Shown: piece after piece, positions 32,101 through 40,616 of the stretch
Layout of the letters: each line of letters opens with the position of its first letter
Position numbering within the stretch: the first letter of the stretch is position 1
Assembly: GCA_039621445.1 (NCBI GenBank)
Contig: CP154957.1
Location: 18,050,595 to 18,114,594, forward strand
Length of the DNA stretch: 64,000 bases
Direction: 5' to 3'
DNA from: Euglena gracilis
Taxonomy: Eukaryota; Euglenida; Euglenophyceae; Euglenales
Program-made: the position numbers and the translations under genes
Notes under the pieces: model-generated
The model's database searches: none
What the model was told of the DNA's origin: nothing
What the model saw: the letters and a program-made list of their open reading frames with translations, nothing else

Positions 32101-35100
32101 TTCGGAAGGTCGAACCCCTTCAGTTCTTTGCAAAACCAGTGGGTCACACGTCACGTCACACGTCACAGTGTGACCATTTCAGGTCTGAAAATTGTTTTCC
32201 GATTCACGTTGTTGACCCACAGATGTCAGCTAATGCGGCAACCATTTCAAACTGTTGGGACCAAAACTCATCATCCCACAATATAAACAAGAGCGGAAAG
32301 GTGCGCCAATGGCATTTCCTGTGCCCCCCTCCTTTCTTCCGACCCACCACAGGTGTTCGACGTGTCACTCAAGGAGCAGCTCTACCCCCACATGAAGGAC
32401 CTGCAGCCCCTCCCCAGCATGTACTACCCCGACTTCATCGCCGCTGCCCTGGGCTGCCCCTCCCTGCGATGGCCACCGCATATGGGCCGGGGAAAACACA
32501 GAGAAAGGATAGAAGAAGATCAAGAAATCGGGCAACTGAAAAAATAGGTGGAAATAACGGGCGGTGGTGGTGATTTTATGCGGTTAAATGTGATTTGTGT
32601 GGTTGGAATGGTCCTGCATGATTTGCATGCCACACATTTGTATTCCCTAGCCCGGGGGGTCAGGAATATATGGGAAGCCCATGGTTTGAGGTAGGTGGTA
32701 GGAAGGTGGCGCCCTTCCATGCATTAAGGTGAGCCGCCCCCCCCCCCCGGGTGGTGATTAGGTTCAGATGCTCATTGGATTCTGGCTCCAGATGTTTTGG
32801 TGGCCGTCGTAAACAAGTAAGTCCCGATCCGGCCACCTCCCAAAAACAGACAAAAAGGGCCAGAGCGAAAAAAAGCGCCGGCTAGATATAGGGAAAACGG
32901 CACCAAACAAACAGCCACCATGGGGCAAACAGCAAAAAGGGGGTGGGGTAGGCCAGCGGAGGCCGAAAGTGGCCACGAAGGCGGAATTTTTGTGATTTTG
33001 CCCAGTGGCCATTTGGAAAGTGACACCCCCAGGGGGGGGGAGGAAAGTGGTCACTGGTTTTAAAAAGTGACGGCATATTGAATAGTGGAAAAGTGACCAC
33101 CTCCCCCCCCCCCGAGGGGTCGGTATGCAATGTATGGTGGACTGGCTTAGGTTCCTGGGGGGGGTGCAGTCTCCAAACACACCATAAGTGGGCCGCCCCT
33201 GACAACCCCAGAAGACCGCGCGGAAACGGCTGGCGGGAGAGGCCGACCACCCGACAAGATCCGGCGTGGTTCAAAGCTCCTCCACAGGCTCCCTTGTCGG
33301 GCTTTTGGGCCGACAGGTGGGGGAGGTGGAAGGATGAAGCGTTGAACATGTTTGCCCAAATCTGACCAAGGATTTTGGTTGTTCTCCCAAGTGCTCCAGA
33401 TGGTCCATGTGGGGTCTGTCCATGAACACTTTGGTATGACAGTTTTTTTTAGATTTCCCATTGTTTCGCTGCGGTGAGGGTGCCTCCGGGGTCGGAAGTG
33501 ACACTGGTCTTTTAAAACTGACTGTTTTTTTGAAAGTGGAAAAGTGACCACCTCCCCCCCCAGAATGGGGTCCATGTTAATCAATGTGTACCCGCTTTGA
33601 ACTCCCCTTGTTTGATGGTGCATATGGGCAAAGTCGCACACTCCCTCCCCCTACTGCCCTGACAGAACCAGGAAGACCCCGGACACGAAGCAGCAGAATT
33701 TGCTGGGGAAGCGCCTGTCGCCAATGCGGTGCGTATGGCGCTCCCCCCCTTCCTCCTTCCTGTCCATTTTTGTTGCTGTCTTGGCTTGTTTTGCCTCTCA
33801 AATCTCTGACGTCCAAGGACATTTTTTGGCTTTCTAGTCCAGTGTTCTCCAGTGTGGTCTTGTTTCACTTATGGGAAGCATGACATGTTTTTTTTGGCAT
33901 AAGAGCGTGTGTCGTGCTGTGGACGCCAACAGAGCGGGCACGGTCTGTTCTGTCCAACCCCACATGTCTCATCAGGCAGGACCATTCCAAAGCAATATGA
34001 ATCGATTGCTGAATTGTTCGACGACAACGCTTTGAAAATGAAGCGCGTCACCTGTTTGCATGTTTGATTTGCGGCACTGTTGCACTTAGGGCAAGTGGAT
34101 TGGTCCCCGGCTGAAATGCCGCAAGCTCTCATTTCTGCTTCGTCCCTGCCATTCTTGCCCGTGAATTCTCTGACATGAGTGCCACAGTGCTGTTCTGAAT
34201 TCATTGTGGTATTTTCCCCCCACCCCCTCCCCCCCCCCCCCGAGCTGAGACTTGTCTGGACACGCAATTCGTGCTGTGACAACACATGGCGTATGGACGT
34301 GTTCACCCCACCCGCCAACACACAACTGCACCAGCAGCGCCCCAATATGAACATTCGTTTGCCCACCGTGACAGTGAACTGTCGGCTGTGGAACTGTGCG
34401 GTGAGTCGGGCTGTCTTCTGTCGCCGGCTATGGGCTTGTTTCGGCAGAAGTTTGAGGTCCCGCTCCCATCTTCTGAATGTTTTGTCGAAGCCTCCCATGG
34501 ATTCGCGTGGGATTTGGCCATAGCCCGACCCCCCCTGGATTCGCGGATGGAGAGGTACCCCCCCCCCCCCCTGCAACCTCCCCTCACCTGAGCCCGCCCC
34601 CGAGGGTGCTCCTCTGCGGGGACCCGGAGACGACCCGCTGGCTTGTGCTGATGCTATCCTCCTCCATCGAGTGGACGACGAGGAGGGCACCCCCCCCCCA
34701 GCCCCACCCGTGGCGGCCATCCTGGAGGGGGCGCCGTACATCAACGGCTCCCCGCAGAACACCCTCGTGCCCGGTGTGCGGCAGGGGAGCATTTGCTGCC
34801 ATATGTTTATTTTTCTTTTGGTGTGTGTTTTTGGTAGTATCAGAACTTCAGATACACGTTTGGAGAAGTCAATTTTCATAGTATGTGAATTTTTGTCCAA
34901 AGACCTTCTTTTAACCGATTTATTAACATATTAGCTCATCTGTTGGTGATATATTAACCATCGTCTGTTTGTCTCCCATTTGTTATATTTCCTGTCAGGC
35001 GTGGAGGATTTGGCAGAGCGCCATAACGTTTATATCGGAGGTGACGACTTCAAGTCAGGACAGGTGGTGTTATGTTTGAATTTATGCACGTTAACAACCA

Positions 35101-36936
35101 ATGTGCAATGTATTGTGCTCATGTCAAGCTACCTGACAAAAATAATGTTTTTGGGGTGAGGAGCTTGGATCAAGGTTTGGAGACGATTCTTTGACATTCT
35201 TGACCCGCCTGTGTCTTTTTTAAAAATGATCATTTTTTGCCCTGAATTGTTTTGAATAGCACCGATAAAGAAGTGGTCGTTCGAAAATCCGTAAGCCATA
35301 AGGGGTGAACGTGTGCCCCTCTTGTGGCTCCGTGTCCCCTCCCGCAGACGAAGCTGAAGTCGGTGCTGGTGGATTTCCTGATCAGCGCAGGAATCAAGGT
35401 GCAGTCCATCGCGAGCTACAACCACGGATTCACTCAAAAACCTGTGTTTCTCTTCGGGGCTTCCGGGGAGGGAGGGTTCCCGGTTGGTTCCGAAGAAACC
35501 TTCCCATACTCCAAGGGAAGGGGTCATTGGGTGACTCTCTGGCTATAACCACCTTGGCAACAACGACGGCAAGAACCTGCAGGCGCCGCAGACGTTTCGC
35601 AGCAAGGAGATCTCAAAGTCCAATGTGGTGGACGACATGGTGTCCGCCAACAAGATCTTGTACCGGGTGTGTGGGCCAGGATGGGGATTCCCGGCAACAA
35701 TTTGAAGCAAAACCGAAGCAATTACCGAAGGCAGGGCAAGGTTAAACCCCGACATTAATTTTATAATCTTTGGTGATCCAACCCAAAAAAAATATATTCA
35801 AAAAACCTGTGCTGCGGGGAAATGAACAAGGATTGGGCAGCACGCTGCCTGGGATAACGGAACGATGCATTTGTGAACCAGTTTCAGATTTTTTTGGGGG
35901 GAAAGACAGTAGTCTTTCCCCAGCTGGGACGAAACTTGCTGTACTCTTAACTGTATATTTGCATCCATATCCTCAGCACTCTTCAAAAACGGGGGAAATC
36001 GTGTATTCCCAGATAATTGTGGCGTTGTCGCTTCTGCGATTGCCTGCCAGTTGAATAAATTTCCAACGTCGTCTGGGGGAATGGGAGACAGATTTAGACA
36101 AAAATTTAAGTTGTCTGTTTTTTTCCCTGTTTAAGGAGATTGGAATTTGGAGATTGGAAATGTGCTGCTTGAAGGAGATTGGAAATTGGAGATTGTAACT
36201 CTGCTGTATGAAATGTTTTGGAATTGTATGCGATTCTTGGCTTACAGCTCATGCGTCTCAGAATCCTGGTAGACACACACGTCTGACCTGCCCCACTCCC
36301 CCACAGGAGGACGAGCACCCGGACCACGTGGTGGTGATCAAGTACGTGCCGTTCGTCGGAGACTCCAAGCGGGCGATGGACGAGTACACGAGCAGCATCT
36401 TCATGGGGGGCACCAATACGCTCGTCATCCACAACACGTGCGAGGATTCCCTCCTCGCCTCCCCATTGATGATCGACCTCGTCCTCCTCACCGAGCTGAT
36501 GACCCGCATCACATACAAACTGGAGGGTGTGTGCCACTTATCCCCCCCTTTGTCGTACGACAACTAACCTGCAGTAAAGGACTGGGGGGGAGGGTTCGCC
36601 AACCTCCAGTCCAAGGCCGGGGCTGTCGTTCGACATCGCAGAGTAGGTTTTGTACACGTGTCTTTATGTGGAGGCAGCATATTTTTCCATAAATTTGTGG
36701 CGCACGCGTCGCTGAAGTCGGAGGGCACGGTCCACCCGTCTTAAGCACCTCGCCCCGAGGGGGGGGGGCACCAGCCAGCAGCTGGCTGGACCCTAGATCT
36801 GGGCTAGAACTTTCATTCTAGCCCAGCTTTTCCCGCCTCTTAACTGGACCTCCGGGGTCCGGTCCGGTTCAGTTCAGTTCCGGCAACATCCCCAATCTTT
36901 GGCGGTGGTTTTCTGTAGAATGCTGGCATATATATA

Positions 36937-36974
<38 letters not shown>

Positions 36975-37482
36975 TACATATATATACATATATATAGTCA
37001 GGCGGGACATTCCAGCCCAGTTGCGGTGTCTGCTCATTTCATCATTCACCGCGTTTCAGGATCCGAACAGTGGGTCGGTTTCCGCAACGTCTTATCCATC
37101 CTCGCCTACGACCAAAGGGTCCCCAGAGGCGAATTTCTTTTCCGCCGTGCCCGCCAAGGCAGCTTCCCCGGGGCCGGGGGGCACCACCGCGTGGGGGTGG
37201 GGGTGGTGGCCCCTTGCCGGCATGCTGAAGGCACCCATGGTGCCCCGGGGCACGCCGGTCATCAACGCCCTCATGAAGCAGCAGCGCGCCATCACCAACC
37301 TGCTGTGCGCGTTGGGCAGAGCCCAGCCGGGGCACCGGGGTTTAAATGTGGAAGGGGCTGGGGCGGGAAAGGCGCTGTTGTTTGGTTTCCATGGTCAGGA
37401 TGGCCCTCTGGAGAGCCCTGGTCAAATTCTGACCAAGTTTGGACAGAATAAGGTATGTATTTTAGGGGAAATGCATGAGTAA
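29003..37482 (+). CDS. INO1: Inositol-3-phosphate synthase (INO1/MIPS), about 13 exons
   Basis: Cytosolic enzyme that converts glucose-6-phosphate to 1D-myo-inositol-3-phosphate using NAD, the committed step of inositol synthesis. The exons read through the whole family in order: [31 protein letters not shown] (NAD-binding), [106 protein letters not shown] and [15 protein letters not shown]. Phases match at most junctions (exons 1-5 and 7-11). The section carrying the family's LWTANTER motif (between about 33.73 and 34.59 kb) was not convincingly found, so the copy may have an unrecognised exon or be damaged there. Start ATG at 29003, last in-frame stop TAA at 37480-37482; a strong donor (AAG/GTATGT, 37450-37455) means a further exon is possible. 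Confidence 0.92.
29594..29699 (+). CDS. INO1: INO1 exon 2
   Basis: Acceptor CCCCAACAG/TACGAG, donor ACCG/GTATTT. Reads [20 protein letters not shown] then [15 protein letters not shown] plus one base (phase 1). Confidence 0.9.
30133..30266 (+). CDS. INO1: INO1 exon 3, NAD-binding glycine motif
   Basis: Acceptor CGTCGCAG/GGGTGATG completes a Gly codon and reads [20 protein letters not shown], ending FFGSMTQ before GTGCCT. Contains the GWGGNNGS dinucleotide-binding signature. Confidence 0.95.
30291..30515 (+). mobile_element. 225-bp element with 10-bp target-site duplication (family B)
   Basis: Flanked by direct repeats TGGTCGGGAT at 30281-30290 and 30516-30525. Ends are CAGGGGTTTTTTTAGTC and GGTCTTAAAAAACCC (imperfect TIR around GGGTTTTTT-A-G). 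Non-coding; the core has GTGGGATATACTTTTCGGCG and an AAAAGTGCTATTTTTAGCACTTTT hairpin. A 9-11-bp duplication is typical of Mutator-like elements (inference). A partial copy is at 1250-1425. Confidence 0.8.
31729..31869 (+). CDS. INO1: INO1 exon 4
   Basis: Acceptor CCCCCCAG/ACCAGC, donor GCCCGG/GTTTGT, phase 0 at both ends. Reads [20 protein letters not shown] followed by [20 protein letters not shown] and WTGAAAR. Matches the family PF.SLLPMV.P.D.V.GGWD segment, with T for the usual D after GGW. Confidence 0.9.
32353..32445 (+). CDS. INO1: INO1 exon 5
   Basis: Acceptor CACCACAG/GTGTTC, phase 0. Reads [20 protein letters not shown] then [11 protein letters not shown]. The homology stops at FIAA; the following bases are GCCCTGGG, with no GT before an in-frame stop. 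So the donor is GC-type or non-canonical. Confidence 0.85.
33666..33728 (+). CDS. INO1: INO1 candidate exon 6 ([12 protein letters not shown])
   Basis: A 63-nt open block with canonical signals (CTGACAG/AACCAG and AATGCG/GTGCGT), phase 0 at both ends. It starts with NQ, which would restore the family's DFIAANQ junction to exon 5. The remaining residues do not match the family well, so this is tentative. Confidence 0.4.
34593..34773 (+). CDS. INO1: INO1 exon 7 ([19 protein letters not shown])
   Basis: Ends with [20 protein letters not shown] split at CCCG/GTGTGC (phase 1). The upstream in-frame [20 protein letters not shown] fits the family's NDT.ENLL.SI..D..E segment. The start is therefore placed near an AG at 34591-34592; an alternative acceptor is CCCCCAG/CCCCAC at 34702. 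Confidence 0.85.
34999..35063 (+). CDS. INO1: INO1 exon 8
   Basis: Acceptor CTGTCAG/GCGTGG and donor GGACAG/GTGGTG. Phase 1 in, phase 0 out. Reads [20 protein letters not shown] then GQ. Confidence 0.95.
35348..35425 (+). CDS. INO1: INO1 exon 9
   Basis: Acceptor CCCGCAG/ACGAAG. Reads [20 protein letters not shown] then IASYNH. Ends inside the [10 protein letters not shown] signature at a junction without GT (see the intron entry 35415-35552). Confidence 0.92.
35415..35552 (+). other. INO1: INO1 intron 9: 127-nt non-canonical intron between in-phase direct repeats
   Basis: GCTACAACCAC (35415-35425) is repeated as GCTATAACCAC (35542-35552), and in both copies the codons read YNH. The protein requires removal of exactly 127 nt (SYNH joined to LGNNDG). 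Trying each register within the repeat gives no GT-AG, GC-AG or AT-AC intron ends. Confidence 0.85.
35553..35666 (+). CDS. INO1: INO1 exon 10
   Basis: Reads [20 protein letters not shown] then [18 protein letters not shown], with a GT donor after CGG. Near-perfect match to the family's most conserved block. Confidence 0.95.
36307..36526 (+). CDS. INO1: INO1 exon 11
   Basis: Acceptor CCCACAG/GAGGAC. Reads [20 protein letters not shown], then [40 protein letters not shown] and [13 protein letters not shown], plus one base before GTGTGT. Confidence 0.97.
36925..37000. repeat. TA dinucleotide microsatellite
   Basis: (TATA)n with TATTATATA and TACATATATA interruptions, within INO1 intron 11. Confidence 0.9.
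37060..37109 (+). CDS. INO1: INO1 exon 12
   Basis: Acceptor GTTTCAG/GATCCG completes a Gly codon. Reads [17 protein letters not shown] (compare F.PV..ILSYL). It may run on to a GT at 37119 and rejoin at an AG at 37158 with a Gly/Trp-rich insert. Otherwise the junction LAY to MLKAP (112 nt removed) is non-canonical. Confidence 0.7.
37222..37482 (+). CDS. INO1: INO1 exon 13 (C-terminal)
   Basis: Reads [20 protein letters not shown] then [12 protein letters not shown], the family's C-terminal helix. After that it runs an unusually long unrelated tail to TAA at 37480, unless spliced at AAG/GTATGT. Confidence 0.8.
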   Translation: MLKAPMVPRGTPVINALMKQQRAITNLLCALGRAQPGHRGLNVEGAGAGKALLFGFHGQDGPLESPGQILTKFGQNKVCILGEMHE

Positions 37483-37964
37483 TCCTCGAATCACCAAAAA
37501 GTTATTCTTTGTCCACCACAATAAACCTTCCCTTGGTGGTCAGCTTGATCTCCCAATGGCACAGTTGGAAGGGGGGATGCGATTTCGGCCATGGTTTTTT
37601 CTGAATTATTGAAATCATAATTATAATTATTTTCGCCCCTGGAAATGTTTTGAGAAATTCGCGTTTTTTCGCGTTTTCTCGGTTCCATCATTTTGTGCTT
37701 TTTTACAGTTTACCAGCCGTTTTGCTGTCAGTGTCCGTCGTCTCTCACCCAGAACTGCGTCTAGTTGCTTGATGACATATATCTTTGCTCTGTGAGAGAC
37801 CAAAGGGCCCCTGCATTGGATTGGAGAAAGGCACACCCATTCCCCTCACCCCACATACCGGCGGGGGCCCTGCAATTGATTGGCCTGCCCGCCGACGGGG
37901 ACATGACCAATGCTGCTGCTTCTGCTCCCCCCCCCCCGACCCCTTTTTGGCCCCTCTGGTATTA

Positions 37965-38125
37965 TACATTGATGGATGGATGGATAGATAGGTAGGTGGG
38001 TAGATAGAAGAATACGTAGGTAGATATTCAGAAAGGTAGATAGATAAATGGATGAATGGATAGATAGATGGATGGATGGATGGATGAGATGGATAGAGAG
38101 TTAGATAGATAGATAGACAGACAGA

Positions 38126-38168
<43 letters not shown>

Positions 38169-38670
38169 GTGGGTGGGTGGGTGGGTGGGTGAGTGGATGG
38201 ATAAATTGATAGGTAGATAGATTGGTGGGTAAGTCGATAGATCGATAGACAGGGAGGTAGATAGATAGATTCGACAGATAGATGTGGATATGAATATAGT
38301 TATAGATATAGAGACACACACACATATATTCATATGCATGTAGATATAGACATTGATATTGATATGGATATAGATATGTATATAGATATGGATGTAGACA
38401 TAGATGTAGATACAGATGTAGATATGGATATAGATATTGATATATGGATATAGATATGGATATGGGTGTTGACATATATATATATGGATATCGATATATA
38501 TATGTATATGTATATGTATATATGTATATATGTATATGTATATATATATATGTATATGTATATGTATATATATGTATATATATATTATTCTATCTATTGA
38601 TCTCTGTATATAAGAATATTTAATTTAATTAGAAATATCATATATTGTTGTTGTTGTTGTTTTTATTATT
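37965..38670. repeat. GATA/GATG/GACA tetranucleotide and TATATG microsatellites
   Basis: Long array of GATA-type units (GATGGATG, TAGATAGA, GACAGACA, GGTGGGTG) from 37970 to 38280, then GATATA/TAGATATGGATA hexamers to 38480, then TATATG, ending with a short TTG repeat at 38646-38660. Separates INO1 from the TenA pair. Confidence 0.92.
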
Positions 38671-38689
38671 GTATTCTACTGCAGGTTAC

Positions 38690-40050
38690 AGGTGTGCAAA
38701 AGGGGTCGGAAATGGTAGTTTTGCGCCCCTTTGAAATTTCGACGTCGGTAGCGCCTCTTTCACACTCAGCCATCCAATGTCCGCCCCAAACCCTCCCCTG
38801 TCAACCCCGAACCAAACAGTGGCTTGGGGTCGATGCTGGAACACCGCCTCCGCCTCTGACAGCCCGCCTCCCCATCCCCGCCCGGCCCCGGCCCCGGCCC
38901 ACTGCAGTAATGCATCGCCCCCGACCGATGCCTTGCATCGTGCGGTTCGCCCCCTCGTCTCCCACTCCCCCCCACACCCGACCACCGCCCCCTCAGCCCC
39001 CCTTCCCCCGGCTCCGCTGGCGGGCCGCGCCCGTTCCTCTGTGGCAGTGGGCTGCAGAGGGCTCGAGCGGTGCCACGGACCTGAGCGGGCCCCCTCAGGC
39101 AACTGCAGGGCGACTTCACAATCAACTTGCCCCTGACTCCTCTCCCCTCCTAATCTTGTGCTTGTGTCATCCTAATGGTGCCGTGGCAGTTGTTATTACA
39201 TTCCCAGCAGCAGGTTGAGCCCAATGAGGACCACTGCACAATTTTTTTTAGTTCTTGTTTACTAACATGGAATTTGATGTCTTTTTGAGTCCACAAAAAC
39301 CATTCTTCCAAAGTCAAATTTTGGTAGTCAAGTGCCATATGACAATGTGTTTTCCTGAATTGCATCACCACACAAATTGTTTTTCTGTTTTTCCGTTTTT
39401 CATTCCATAACCCACCAGCAGCATTCGTTACATATTTAGGGTGCTGTGGGAATGCAGGGAGGGGCTGAGGACATTAGCAACTCCTGGGGATGGTGGTTGT
39501 TATCCGCGTCATAGAGCATCCCTTGGGGCTGAAACCCACAAAATTGGCTGGGTCCGATCTGGACAAATTCGGATCCACACCACCCCCCTAAGGTGCAGGC
39601 ACATTGCAGCTGCCAGCACCAAGAGATGCCAACCTCCCACGTAAAGGTTAGGGGTTGGTCAGAAAATTCCCTGTGGAAATTGTATTACTTTTTGCAATGA
39701 AAACAGTGGGCTTTGTGACGTTGGACACAACACAAACCATTTGTCATAACTCTTGGAGCAAATATTCTCAAAAACTCCTTCTGTTGCAACCGACGACATG
39801 AAGCCTGAGGATGGGATTGTTGAGAAAAATATCTCATCACAGGGGGGACCAAGTTCGTCTTCCTCTTTTTTTTTTTTTGATTTTGGCATTTATTGCTTTT
39901 TTTTTCTCATTTTTTTCTGCCGCTTTTTCACTTCCTGCTGGGAAAAATTTCGATTTTCATTTTGGATCATTTTTTCCCAAGATCTGAGATTTGAGACCTG
40001 TTTATCAGTCATTTTGATTTTTTGGAAGATATGTTGCAGTATAATCACGT
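38690..40050. other. Spacer between INO1 and the TenA genes, no gene assigned
   Basis: A GC-rich stretch at 38760-39110 has open frames on both strands that translate to low-complexity Pro/Ala/Arg without a recognised motif. The remainder is AT-rich and featureless. Confidence 0.35.
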
Positions 40051-40059
40051 TTTACCCGC

Positions 40060-40305
40060 CCCCCCCCCTTGTCGTACGACCACCCCTCATTTACGACCAC
40101 CCCCCGGTCACAGGTTGCAGGTCATGGGGGTGTTATGACCACCCCCCCTGGTCACAGGTTGCAGGTTGCGGAAATTTTAACACCACCATACCTACAACCG
40201 CCCCCTCATTTGTGACCACCCCCCGGTCACAGGTTGCAGGTTATGGGGGTGTTTAGACCACCCCCCCTGGTCACAGGTTGCAGGAACCCGGTCGTACAAC
40301 AAAGG
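40060..40305. repeat. Tandem repeat of a GGTCACAGGTTGCAGG unit
   Basis: Four copies of CC(C)GGTCACAGGTTGCAGGT separated by GACCACCCCCC blocks. The block is bracketed by TTGTCGTACGACCACC (40068) and GGTCGTACAACAAAGG (40291), which are inverted to each other, so it resembles a small TIR element. Confidence 0.7.
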
Positions 40306-40481
40306 GGGGGGCGGGTACGATATTTTTGTTACCCCTGGACCCCAGACCTCAAAAAAGGCATAAAATTAAATTTGCTGGTTTTTTTGTTTATTTGTGTTTT
40401 CGTTTGTTGTGTGTGTTCTGTTGCGCCCCCTCCTCCACTTGTGCTCGTGTCTCCTCCCCCAACCGCAGCCCCCACCCCCCG

Positions 40482-40616
40482 ATGGGCTTCCTGGAGGACG
40501 CCTGGGCCTCCGCCTTCTGCATCGTTTCCGCCACGGAGCAGCACCCCTTCCTGGGCGGCCTGCTGGACGGCACGCTGCCCCTCCCCTGCTTCCAGTACTA
40601 CATCCTGCAGGACTAC
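40482..40616 (+). CDS. TenA gene A exon 1
   Basis: ATG at 40482, MGFLEDAWASAFCIVSATEQ then HPFLGGLLDGTLPLPCFQYY and ILQDY. Contains the HPF..L.DGTLP...F.YYI.QDY signature. No GT follows QDY directly; an open tail continues to GCCACA/GTGAGC at 40682. Confidence 0.85.

Noticed and set aside
34240-34400. Exon with LWTANTER-like sequence of inositol synthase
   Set aside because: Only VWT.N matches; the rest ([11 protein letters not shown]) is unlike the family and splice signals are poor, so it is left as a possibility only.
38028-38475. Open frames with [14 protein letters not shown] repeats
   Set aside because: Translation of the GATA-type microsatellite.
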